Origin: Acholeplasma sp.
GTDB taxonomy: Bacteria > Bacillota_I > Bacilli_A > Acholeplasmatales > Acholeplasmataceae
Direction: 5' to 3'
Length of the DNA: 32,235 nucleotides
Assembly: GCA_012838065.1 (NCBI GenBank)
Contig: DUPY01000020.1
Location: 1 to 32,235, forward strand
In this document: positions 10,681 to 17,891 of the stretch, piece by piece
Layout of the letters: the number at the start of each line of letters is the position of its first letter
Numbering within the stretch: the first letter of the stretch is position 1
Program-made: the position numbers and the translations under genes
The notes under the pieces: model-generated
What the model was told of the DNA's origin: nothing
Database searches by the model: none
The model's input: the letters and a program-made list of their open reading frames with translations, nothing else

Positions 10681-12449
10681 TGTAATTCCTCCTCTGACAA
10701 TTGTGATAGAGCAATTTCACGATATACTTTGTTTTCACGTAGTAATTCATTATGTTTCCCTGCTCCAACAATTTTACCTTGATCTAAAACTAAAATGAGA
10801 TCTGCATTTTGAATTGTACCAATACGTTGAGCAACGATTAATGTAATTTGATTGTTTAAGTTTTTCTTTATTGCATCACGTAGATTTCGGTCTGTTCTAT
10901 AGTCTAAGGCAGAGAATGAATCGTCAAAAATTAAGATTTCTGCTTCTTTTTGAATTGCACGTGCAATGGAAAGTCTTTGTTTTTGTCCACCAGAGAAGTT
11001 TTTTCCTGCTTGTGAAACATGAGCTTTTTCTCTTTCATCTAAACTGTTTACAAAGTCACTTGCTTGAGCAATGGTCAATGCATTTTGAATATCTTCTTTT
11101 TTCGTTTCATCTTCTAAACCATAATTAACATTTGATTTAATCGTTCCACTAAATAAAAATGCTTGTTGTGAAATGTAGCCTACTCGACGTCGTAAATCCT
11201 TTTGAACATATTTTTTAATATCTAATCCATTGATTTTAATTTCACCTTCAGTAACATCATAAAATCTAGGAATCAAATTAATCAACGTTGTCTTACCTGC
11301 TCCTGTAGCTCCAATGATTGCAACAGTTTGACCTGCAGTTGCTTTAAAACTAATATTATCTAGTACTAAATCTGATGCATCAGGATATTTAAACGACACG
11401 TTATTAAATTCTAACATTTCGATATGATCAACAAGCGGCTCAGAACCATCTTTAATTTTTGTTTTTGTATCTAATACTTCTAAAATACGGCCTGCAGATA
11501 CTTGTGCTCTTGGTAAAATAATGAATATCATTATTAACATCATAAATGCAGAAATTGCTTGTATCGCATATGTTGAAAATACAACCATATTTCCATATAA
11601 TTCTCCGCGAGCAATAATGCTTTCTACAGGGTTTAAGATGTTTATATCTATACCATGAATTAAGCCTGCGCCAATCCAGTAAATAACAAGGTTAATACCT
11701 GTCATGACTAAAGTCATCGTTGGTCCAATCAAACTCATGATTCGTCCAGTAAATAAGCCATCATTCATTAAATTATCGTTAATTGAATTAATTTTTCTTT
11801 TTTGGAAGCTTTCGGCGTTATAAGCTTTAATTACTCTTAAACCTGTTAAGTTTTCTCTTGAATATTTATTCAATTCATCGGTGTTTTTTTGAATACGTTT
11901 AAATCTAGGTACTGCTAAGAAGACAATAAGCATTAGTACAATCGCTATTAAAAATATAGCCGCTGCTGTAGCTATGCTCCATTGCCATTCTGTTTTAGAA
12001 ATCTTTAACACACTCCATACAGCAAGTATTGGTGCTTTAATTAGTAACTGGGCACCCATTGAGATAAACATTTGAACTTGGTTAATATCATTTGTTGATC
12101 TCGTAATTAAACTTGGTGTAGAGAAGGCATTAATTTCTTGTAACGAAAACTCCGTTGTTTTATCAAATGTTTTCGTACGTAATCTAGCTGAAAAACGGCT
12201 AGATAGTCTTGAGAAGATATAACCTACAACAACACTTAACGCTAAACTTCCTAGCGCAAGCGATAACACAATTAAACCTTTCTTGACAATACCCCAAATA
12301 TCTGGATTTGAATCTTGTGTCATTAATGTAATTTGTTTGACGTAAACTGGCATTTCAAGTTCAAGAAACACTTGACCGAAAATTAAGCCAAAAGATATTA
12401 AAATGAATATCCATTCACGTCGTTTCAAATATCTTAATATTTTAAACAT
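10677..12449 (-). CDS. ABC multidrug exporter half-transporter, degenerate ATPase partner
   Basis: 590 residues with an exporter-type membrane domain (about 15-315) and an ATPase domain. Walker A is GATGAGKTT and the signature is the canonical FSGGQKQRL. Walker B ends in ILIFDDSFSALD, with Asp where the catalytic Glu should be, and the H-loop reads VAQRIGTI with Gln instead of His. Its own nucleotide site is therefore predicted to be weakly hydrolytic, while its signature completes the active site of the partner encoded next. It starts at the base after the end of the MarR gene and overlaps the partner by ATGA, so all three genes form one tightly packed operon. Local drug-inducible control by that MarR protein is inferred. 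Confidence 0.88.
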   Translation of the reverse strand: MFKILRYLKRREWIFILISFGLIFGQVFLELEMPVYVKQITLMTQDSNPDIWGIVKKGLIVLSLALGSLALSVVVGYIFSRLSSRFSARLRTKTFDKTTEFSLQEINAFSTPSLITRSTNDINQVQMFISMGAQLLIKAPILAVWSVLKISKTEWQWSIATAAAIFLIAIVLMLIVFLAVPRFKRIQKNTDELNKYSRENLTGLRVIKAYNAESFQKRKINSINDNLMNDGLFTGRIMSLIGPTMTLVMTGINLVIYWIGAGLIHGIDINILNPVESIIARGELYGNMVVFSTYAIQAISAFMMLIMIFIILPRAQVSAGRILEVLDTKTKIKDGSEPLVDHIEMLEFNNVSFKYPDASDLVLDNISFKATAGQTVAIIGATGAGKTTLINLIPRFYDVTEGEIKINGLDIKKYVQKDLRRRVGYISQQAFLFSGTIKSNVNYGLEDETKKEDIQNALTIAQASDFVNSLDEREKAHVSQAGKNFSGGQKQRLSIARAIQKEAEILIFDDSFSALDYRTDRNLRDAIKKNLNNQITLIVAQRIGTIQNADLILVLDQGKIVGAGKHNELLRENKVYREIALSQLSEEELQ

Positions 12450-12884
12450 TTAGTTCCCTCTTTCCTCTTCTAGTAAATTTTGCTTTATTTTGCCAAGCAC
12501 GTTCATAAAAACTTGGAGTTCATCGTTGGAGACATTTTTGATCATGATTCGTTCAAGGTTCATAATACGATTATTCATCGATTGAAAAAACTTTTGTGAT
12601 TTAGCTGTCACTTTGATTATTTTTTTTCTACTATCTATATCATCAGGAATAATTTCGATAAACCCATTTTGTTCAATAAGTTTTAACATTCTTGAAGTTG
12701 TTGATTTTCTCATCATAAAAACATCTTCTAAATCACTTGGATGAATTTTCCTTTGATTATTTTCAATTAAATATTTAATGATTGCACCATGGGGCATAGA
12801 AAGTTGTGACTGATTCACATCTTTGTGCGTATAGCGCACAATTAAATTCATTAAGTTCCTTAGTTCTAATCCAATTTGTTCCAT
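12450..12884 (-). CDS. MarR-family regulator of the ABC exporter operon
   Basis: 144 residues with the MarR winged-helix layout: an N-terminal dimerisation helix, helix-turn-helix around residues 50-75 (HPSDLEDVFMMRKSTTSRMLKLIEQNGFI), the wing containing DDIDSRKKIIKVTAKS with the family's Asp-x-Arg turn, and C-terminal dimer helices. It is the first gene of the operon and sits directly before the exporter pair. A perfect 12-base palindrome lies over the probable transcription start, so autorepression relieved by a drug-like ligand is the simplest model (inference). The ATG is preceded by GGTGGTG at normal spacing. Confidence 0.88.
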   Translation of the reverse strand: MEQIGLELRNLMNLIVRYTHKDVNQSQLSMPHGAIIKYLIENNQRKIHPSDLEDVFMMRKSTTSRMLKLIEQNGFIEIIPDDIDSRKKIIKVTAKSQKFFQSMNNRIMNLERIMIKNVSNDELQVFMNVLGKIKQNLLEEERGN

Positions 12885-12908
12885 TTATTCACCACCCATT
12901 TTATTTAG

Positions 12909-12950
12909 TTAGCATGCTAATTATTATATGGATTTTTCAGATAAAGTCAA
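12909..12950 (-). promoter_or_regulatory. Promoter and probable operator of the marR-ABC operon
   Basis: On the minus strand, TTGACT (12945-12950) and TATAAT (12923-12928) are 16 bases apart. The perfect palindrome TTAGCATGCTAA (12909-12920) follows the -10 at once, covering the start of transcription, with partial symmetry extending outward. This position suits a repressor site for the MarR protein encoded first in the operon. Confidence 0.75.
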
Positions 12951-13015
12951 TCGTTTTGCAACATTATATAGTGATGAGACGTGGATATGTAAATTTTGCC
13001 ATAACTAATAAAAAA

Positions 13016-13035
13016 AAGACCTAAGATAAGGTCTT
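13016..13035 (-). terminator. Terminator after the UPF0154 gene
   Basis: AAGACCT and AGGTCTT (13016-13022, 13029-13035) pair around a six-base loop, with a T run on the minus-strand side. It follows the UPF0154 stop codon by about 20 bases. Confidence 0.85.
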
Positions 13036-13056
13036 ACTTAAATACTTAATTTATAT

Positions 13057-13272
13057 TTACTTATACTGATTCATCGAAGTCATGATTTGACGAACTTGTT
13101 TTTCAGAAGGTGTTCTACCCATTTGTCTCATCATTTCTCTAATCATTTGCTCATTAACTGGAGGGTTTTTCTCTAAATATTTTTTAAACCACGCACGTGC
13201 AATAAAGAAACCTGCAACACCGCCGGCAATTAACGCTAAAACTCCAATTATTAATCCCCAATACCATTCCAT
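13057..13272 (-). CDS. UPF0154 (YneF-like) small membrane protein
   Basis: 71 residues. One N-terminal membrane helix (about 5-26, WGLIIGVLALIAGGVAGFFI) is followed by the family signature: FKKYLEKNPPVNEQMIREMM, then RQMGRTPSEKQVRQIM. Members are found across Firmicutes and mollicutes; their function is not established. GAGGTGAAG precedes the ATG. It has its own promoter overlapping the end of rsmD and a terminator behind it, so it can be expressed alone, although read-through from rsmD is possible because no terminator separates them. Confidence 0.9.
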   Translation of the reverse strand: MEWYWGLIIGVLALIAGGVAGFFIARAWFKKYLEKNPPVNEQMIREMMRQMGRTPSEKQVRQIMTSMNQYK

Positions 13273-13298
13273 GTAAACTTCACCTCGATTTCTCTAAT

Positions 13299-13327
13299 AT
13301 TTTACGCTATATTTCAATAAAATTCAA
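13299..13327 (-). promoter_or_regulatory. Promoter of the UPF0154 gene
   Basis: TTGAAT (13322-13327) and TAAAAT (13299-13304) on the minus strand, 17 bases apart, just past the rsmD stop codon. Confidence 0.65.
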
Positions 13328-13331
13328 GTGC

Positions 13332-13865
13332 TTACATTTTTTTGTAAATGATTACTTTTTTTAATCCATAATTTTTTTCTTTTTGTTTAGAAAATGAACC
13401 GATTCTATCGGGAAGTGTATTGGATTTAATAAGTTCACATACAATCGTTGATTCGTCCTTCGTATAGGCTTCTAAAGTTTTAATCACTTCTTCATATACA
13501 TTAAGGTTATATGGCGGATCTAAAAAAATAAGGTCAAATTTACGATTGATTGCATCACTTAAAAAACGTTTATAATCCATTTGTAAAACTTGATAGTTTG
13601 GCACGTCTAGTTTATGGATGTTTTCTTTGATTACATCGATGGCTTTTCGTTGTTTATCAACGAATGTAATATGTTCGGCACCACGACTAAAGGCTTCTAA
13701 ACCGTATGCGCCTGAACCAGAAAAAAGGTCTAATACGACCTTTTTATCTAAATTTCCTAGCATATTAAAAACAGCCACTTTAACCATATCGCTCGTTTCA
13801 CGTGTATCATCACTTAAAACGCGTTTTATGATAAAGCCTCGTTTTGTACCGCCAGTAATTCTCAT
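13332..13865 (-). CDS. rsmD: 16S rRNA (guanine-N2)-methyltransferase RsmD
   Basis: 177 residues. It methylates N2 of the guanine equivalent to G966 of 16S rRNA during 30S assembly, using S-adenosylmethionine. The N-terminus MRITGGTKRG and the DTRETSDMVKVAVFNML segment are typical. The SAM-binding motif is LDLFSGSGAYGLEAFSRGA (about 60-78) and the catalytic motif is DPPY within DLIFLDPPYN. Its start overlaps the end of the CopZ-like gene by ATGA, so a ribosome-modification gene is coupled to a copper operon. The usual RsmD partner coaD is not next to it. Confidence 0.92.
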   Translation of the reverse strand: MRITGGTKRGFIIKRVLSDDTRETSDMVKVAVFNMLGNLDKKVVLDLFSGSGAYGLEAFSRGAEHITFVDKQRKAIDVIKENIHKLDVPNYQVLQMDYKRFLSDAINRKFDLIFLDPPYNLNVYEEVIKTLEAYTKDESTIVCELIKSNTLPDRIGSFSKQKEKNYGLKKVIIYKKM

Positions 13866-14044
13866 ACTGTTGGTGTATAACCTGTTTGTTTGATGACTTC
13901 TAAAGCCTTAGTAACATCATTATCTTTTACGACAACAATGTGATTATCTAAATCGATTTTTGGTCTAACACCATTCATTAATAATGCTTTTTCTACTTTT
14001 GCTGCACAGTTTTTACAGTGCATATCGTTAACTTTGATTTCCAT
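13862..14044 (-). CDS. copZ: CopZ-like copper chaperone (single HMA domain)
   Basis: 60 residues forming one heavy-metal-associated domain. The metal-binding loop is MHCKNCAAKVEKAL, with the CxxC pair at residues 9 and 12, and the end is QTGYTPTV, like the C-terminal strand of CopZ. It likely carries Cu(I) in the cytosol to the ATPase encoded four bases upstream. GGAGAATAA is a good ribosome site. It is slightly shorter than usual CopZ (about 68), with a compressed middle. The gene name rests on domain and context. Confidence 0.85.
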   Translation of the reverse strand: MEIKVNDMHCKNCAAKVEKALLMNGVRPKIDLDNHIVVVKDNDVTKALEVIKQTGYTPTV

Positions 14045-14048
14045 AAGT

Positions 14049-16187
14049 TTATTCTCCTTTTGTTTTAAATTTATATAACTTTAAGCTTAAAGCGTTTAAT
14101 ACAACCATAATACTACTAAAGCCCATACCAATACCAGCAAGTGATGGGTTTAATAATCCAAATGCTGCTAATGGAATCATAACTACATTATAAGCGAAAG
14201 CCCAGAAAAAGTTAAGATATATATTTTTTAAAGTTGCTTTTGACAAATCAATCGCGTCAAGTACAAGTGATAATTCATGTTTCATTAAAGTCACATCTGA
14301 TGTGTCAATTGCAATATCACTTCCATTAGACACTGCGATACCTACATCCGACATTTTTAATGCTGGTGCATCGTTAATACCATCTCCAACAAATGCTGTA
14401 ACATGTCCATCTTTTTGGATTTTTTGAATAATCTCAGCTTTTTCATGTGGTAAGACATTTGAAAACACGTGGTCAATACCTACGAGACCCGCAATGTATT
14501 TAGCAGTAATTTCTTGGTCCCCAGTAATCATGTAAGGTACAATGCCACGTTTTTTAATGTGCTCAATTAAACCTGTAACATCTTCTTTTAAAGCATCACT
14601 TACCGTAATCAAATTTAGTACTTCATTATTTCTAATTGTGTAGAAAACTGTTTTACCTTGTTCTTGATATATTTTATCATCGTAAGGATTTTCAATTTCA
14701 AGATTTTTTAGCAATTTACTTGAACCTACATAATATGTAATACCAGCAATATCACCCTTAATACCTAGACCAACAAGTGTTTCAAAATTTTTAACATCCA
14801 TTAGATCACCATCATAAGCCTCTGTAATCGCGTTTGAAATTGGGTGATTAGAATGTGACTCAATACTTGCAGTATATTTTAAAGTTTCCTTGTCGCCTAA
14901 AAAATCAATTAATTCCGGGCTACCTTTAGTAAGTGTCCCTGTTTTATCAAAAGCAATCGCTGTAATTTTATTTGCGACTTCAAAAAATTCGCCACCTTTA
15001 TACATAATGCCTTTTTTAAATGCCATACCACTAGCAACTGAAATACTTGTTGGTGTAGCAAGTCCAAGTGCACATGGACACGAAATAACAAGTACAGCGA
15101 TAGCTGGAGAGAATGCATCAGAGGCACTCTTTCCTAAAATAATGTATGTAACAAAGACTAGTAAAGATAAAACCACGACAACTGGAACAAAGAAACTTGC
15201 AATTTTATCGGCAATTCTTTGTGCCTTTGGTTTAATTAACGCTGTATTTTCAACAGTTTCAATAATTTTAGCTAAGACTGATGAAGTTGAATCTTCAGTA
15301 ACTTTGACCTCTATTGTTTCTAATAAGTTCATCGTTGAACCAATAACTTTGTTATCAAGTTTCTTTTCAGCAGGCATTGGTTCACCAGTTATCATTGATT
15401 CATCGATATATGTCGATCCTTTTATAATAATACCATCTAATGGTATTTTTTCATTAGGTAAAACAACCATAACATCGCCAACCTTAACATCTTCGATAGC
15501 AACACTTAATACATCATTATCACGACGAATTCTAGCTTCTCTTACACCAAGACTAATGAGTTGCTGTAGGGCATCGCTTGTTTTTTCTTTAACTCTATTT
15601 TCAAAGTAATTACCAATTAATACCATCGCGATAATTACTGCGGTTGTTTCAAAATAATAATGGGCATGTGAGCCACCCTTATGCATTATTGTTTCATAAA
15701 TACTATAAATGTATGCAGCTGATGTACCGATTGCTACAAGGACATCCATACCTAAACTTTTAAAACGAATTTGATGATAGGATTGGATGAAAAATCTGCG
15801 TCCTGCAAAAAATAAAATTGGTGTTGTTAGTGCCCATTGAAAATAACCATTCATCAATATTTCTGGCATAGGCACTGCGTTTACGCCTAGATGATAAAAC
15901 ATTGTGTATAAAAGTGGTAAGGATAAAATAATCGCAACCATTAAATCAATGAAATCACGGCACTTAGCTTTTATTTGAGCTTCATTATCTATTGTAGGAT
16001 AATAACCGATTTTTAGTAAATTATCTGTTAAATCATCTGGTTTTACCTTAGTTTCATCATAATTAAAAATAACTTTTTTACTTGTAACCAAAACTTTTGC
16101 ATCAATATGAAGTGATTCAAAATGATTTTCAATTGTTTTCGCACATTGTACACATGTGATATTGTTTACTTTAACTGTTTTTCTCAT
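14049..16187 (-). CDS. copA: Copper-exporting P1B-type ATPase
   Basis: 712 residues with one N-terminal HMA domain (Cys12-x2-Cys15), then a P1B ATPase. Key sites: TGE at 267-269, membrane CPC at 370-372, phosphorylated Asp414 in DKTGTLTKG, the His-Pro pair at 448-449 that marks P1B pumps, and GDGINDAP from 601. Metal choice is shown by the last membrane helices: Tyr-Asn at 666-667 (AYNVVMIPLA) and Met688 with Ser691-Ser692 (GMGFSSIMVVLNAL). These are the P1B-1 Cu(I) signatures; a Cd/Zn pump would carry Lys and Asp there. Its ATG overlaps the regulator's stop as ATGA. Function: ATP-driven export of Cu(I) across the cell membrane. Confidence 0.93.
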   Translation of the reverse strand: MRKTVKVNNITCVQCAKTIENHFESLHIDAKVLVTSKKVIFNYDETKVKPDDLTDNLLKIGYYPTIDNEAQIKAKCRDFIDLMVAIILSLPLLYTMFYHLGVNAVPMPEILMNGYFQWALTTPILFFAGRRFFIQSYHQIRFKSLGMDVLVAIGTSAAYIYSIYETIMHKGGSHAHYYFETTAVIIAMVLIGNYFENRVKEKTSDALQQLISLGVREARIRRDNDVLSVAIEDVKVGDVMVVLPNEKIPLDGIIIKGSTYIDESMITGEPMPAEKKLDNKVIGSTMNLLETIEVKVTEDSTSSVLAKIIETVENTALIKPKAQRIADKIASFFVPVVVVLSLLVFVTYIILGKSASDAFSPAIAVLVISCPCALGLATPTSISVASGMAFKKGIMYKGGEFFEVANKITAIAFDKTGTLTKGSPELIDFLGDKETLKYTASIESHSNHPISNAITEAYDGDLMDVKNFETLVGLGIKGDIAGITYYVGSSKLLKNLEIENPYDDKIYQEQGKTVFYTIRNNEVLNLITVSDALKEDVTGLIEHIKKRGIVPYMITGDQEITAKYIAGLVGIDHVFSNVLPHEKAEIIQKIQKDGHVTAFVGDGINDAPALKMSDVGIAVSNGSDIAIDTSDVTLMKHELSLVLDAIDLSKATLKNIYLNFFWAFAYNVVMIPLAAFGLLNPSLAGIGMGFSSIMVVLNALSLKLYKFKTKGE

Positions 16188-16543
16188 GCTCGCTCCTTCT
16201 TATACACATAGGCACTATGGATAATTTCTAAAATTTCTTTACATTTTGTTTTATAATATACCATTTTACCTTCTCTTCGCTGTTTTACTAAATCGTGGGA
16301 TTTTAAAAACTTCATTTGATGTGAAATTGCACTTTTTGATACTCCTAGCAAATGTGCAAGATCACAAACACATAGTTCATCTTCTTTTAGTGCCTCCAAT
16401 ATTTTCACTCGAGTAAAATCACCTAAAATCTTGAAAATACTTGCAATACTTTCAATGGTGTTATCGCTATGAATCTTTGATTTTATTCGACTTAACGTCT
16501 CTTCATGAAAGACGATGCATCCGCAATTTTTGTTGCATTGCAT
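16184..16543 (-). CDS. ArsR/SmtB-family metal sensor, CadC-like
   Basis: 119 residues. Winged helix typical of ArsR/SmtB repressors: ILGDFTRVKILEALKEDELCVCDLAHLLGVSKSAISHQMKFLKSHDLV. The alpha-3 metal motif ELCVCD places cysteines at 58 and 60, and the N-terminal arm has Cys3, Cys7 and Cys9. This is the layout of CadC, which binds Cd, Pb or Bi through an N-terminal Cys arm plus Cys58 and Cys60 (established for pI258 CadC). It heads an operon whose ATPase is Cu(I)-type, an unusual pairing, because Firmicute copper operons normally use CsoR or CopY. Direct repression of its own promoter is inferred from position and from the dyad described in the promoter entry. Confidence 0.88.
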   Translation of the reverse strand: MQCNKNCGCIVFHEETLSRIKSKIHSDNTIESIASIFKILGDFTRVKILEALKEDELCVCDLAHLLGVSKSAISHQMKFLKSHDLVKQRREGKMVYYKTKCKEILEIIHSAYVYKKERA

Positions 16544-16564
16544 GAAATCACACCTTTCTATCAG

Positions 16565-16613
16565 TTGAATGACTGCTCAATTGTATTGTACATCAAATGA
16601 TGAAAATTAGCAA
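16565..16613 (-). promoter_or_regulatory. Promoter and possible operator of the metal-resistance operon
   Basis: On the minus strand, TTGCTA (16608-16613), 17 bases, TACAAT (16585-16590). An outer dyad TTGA-N8-TCAA (16565-16580) lies just after the -10, over the likely start point, where an ArsR-type repressor would block transcription. Only the outer four bases on each side are symmetric, so the operator call is tentative. Confidence 0.6.
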
Positions 16614-16637
16614 GAAAAAAAGCACCCAAAGGTGCTT
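16614..16637 (-). terminator. Terminator of the M42 peptidase gene
   Basis: AAGCACC and GGTGCTT (16620-16626, 16631-16637) pair around a four-base loop, with a T run on the minus-strand side. It overlaps the last codons and the stop of the peptidase gene, and the next promoter's -35 begins in its tail. Confidence 0.85.
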
Positions 16638-17688
16638 AATCAAATAATATTTTTTCAACTGTTTCTTTATTTAACTTTTCAATGACTAAAGTCATTAGTT
16701 TTACGGTATTTTCAAAGTCATCACGATGGATGATAGATGTGTGTGAATGCATGTAACGCGTTGGTATACAAATTGATAAGCTTGCCGCACCATGATGTGC
16801 TAAGTGGAAGTGACCGGCATCGGTTCTACCACCTTTTATAAAGCCTTCTTGATATGGAATCTTGTTTTCTTTTGCAACTTCAATAACGAAGTTTCTTAAT
16901 GTTTTATGACCAATTAAACCACCATCAAATAATAAAATTTGTGGCCCTTTACCAAGAGATTGTTCATTTGATATGCCACCGGGTACATCATTACCTAATC
17001 CTGTATCTATAGCAAAGGCAATATCAGGTGCTGCAATGTATGATGCTGTTTTAGCACCACGTAAGCCAACTTCCTCTTGAACAGTAAATGCACCAAATAC
17101 TTGATTTGGATTGTTTTTTAAGTTTTTTAAAACTTCAACAACTACTGCACTACCAATTCGATTATCCCATGCTTTACCAAGTAAGTATTTACCATTACCT
17201 AGTACTTTGAATTCGCTGTTTGGCGTAATCATGTCACCTGGCATAACACCTAATTCTAAAGCTTCTTCTTTACTGTCTACTCCAATATCTAAGTACATTT
17301 GTTCAATGTCAATGGCTTTCTTACGATCTTCAAGTGGAATAATATGTGGCGGTTTAGAACCAGTGACTCCATAAACAATACCTTTTTTCGTTGTAATTTT
17401 CCAAACTTGAGCTAGCATTACTTGCGAGAACCAGCCACCAATTGGTTGGAACTTAACAAAACCTTCTTTTGTAATCTCAGTTACCATTAAACCAACTTCG
17501 TCCATATGGCCACCAATCATAATTCTTGGACCTGTCTCACCTTTAATAGCGATAAGTGAACCTAAATGATCGTGCTCAATAAAATCCGCGTATGGCTTCA
17601 CTTCGCTTTCTATATACTTAGAAACTTGAACTTCTTGGCCTGGTATACCGTCTAATTCCGTTAGTTTTTTCAAAAAATCATTTTTCAT
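16636..17688 (-). CDS. M42-family glutamyl/leucyl-type aminopeptidase
   Basis: 350 residues, close to the family norm. M42 peptidases are cytosolic dinuclear-metal aminopeptidases that assemble as tetrahedral dodecamers. All expected ligands are visible: His61 and Asp63 in GGHMDEVG, bridging Asp174 in AWDNRIG, Glu204-Glu205 in TVQEEVG (general base and ligand), Asp227 in AIDTG, and His313 in YMHSHTS. The GGRTDAGHFHLAHHGAAS segment is also typical. N-terminal specificity cannot be assigned from sequence. AGAAGG lies at proper distance from the ATG. It is immediately preceded by a structured RNA gene that ends in a terminator, so expression may depend on read-through. Confidence 0.9.
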   Translation of the reverse strand: MKNDFLKKLTELDGIPGQEVQVSKYIESEVKPYADFIEHDHLGSLIAIKGETGPRIMIGGHMDEVGLMVTEITKEGFVKFQPIGGWFSQVMLAQVWKITTKKGIVYGVTGSKPPHIIPLEDRKKAIDIEQMYLDIGVDSKEEALELGVMPGDMITPNSEFKVLGNGKYLLGKAWDNRIGSAVVVEVLKNLKNNPNQVFGAFTVQEEVGLRGAKTASYIAAPDIAFAIDTGLGNDVPGGISNEQSLGKGPQILLFDGGLIGHKTLRNFVIEVAKENKIPYQEGFIKGGRTDAGHFHLAHHGAASLSICIPTRYMHSHTSIIHRDDFENTVKLMTLVIEKLNKETVEKILFD

Positions 17689-17706
17689 GTTGTACCTTCT
17701 TTCATT

Positions 17707-17855
17707 AAAAAAAGCCTAGAAAGCGTATGAAGAACGAATGATTTAAAGTGGGTATTACCTTTTCTATAGTTCGGGATTCCATTGCTGGCATTCAACACCC
17801 CTATAGTTTTAACACCCATTCTAATGATTTGGGTTCCATAGCTTACTTTCTAGGT
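17707..17855 (-). ncRNA. Structured RNA with its own promoter and terminator, 6S RNA-like
   Basis: About 149 nucleotides. Pairing in order: CCTAGAAAG with CTTTCTAGG (17846-17854 and 17715-17723), then TATG/CATA plus GAA/TTC, then a large nearly symmetric open region of about 15 by 14 bases, then TGGGTGTT with AATACCCA (17811-17818 and 17749-17756), then CTATAG-GGG with CCC-(GAA)-CTATAG, and an apical loop. Both sides of the open region carry the same octamer AAATCATT, which cannot pair with itself. The outer stem is followed by seven T residues. A rod with one central bubble is the hallmark of 6S RNA, which mimics an open promoter and binds sigma-A RNA polymerase. No primary sequence match can be checked. 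Alternative: an untyped leader attenuator for the M42 gene. Confidence 0.55.
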
Positions 17856-17861
17856 ATCTAC

Positions 17862-17890
17862 ATTTTATCACTTGGAACATATCTTGTCAA
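17862..17890 (-). promoter_or_regulatory. Near-consensus promoter of the 6S-like RNA
   Basis: TTGACA (17885-17890), exactly 17 bases, TAAAAT (17862-17867) on the minus strand. The predicted start is about 17855, one base before the outer stem of the RNA. It is among the strongest promoters in the window and begins right after the stop codon of the membrane-protein gene. Confidence 0.82.
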
Positions 17891-17891
17891 A

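Noticed and set aside
14890-15609. Long open frame of 239 codons antisense to copA
   Set aside because: It mirrors the codon pattern of the opposite strand, has no ribosome site and no recognisable motif. copA is clearly the real gene here.
17707-17855. Riboswitch or T-box leader for the M42 gene
   Set aside because: No T-box AGGGTGGNACCGCG or known aptamer core was seen, and the structure closes with its own terminator. 6S-like topology fits better.
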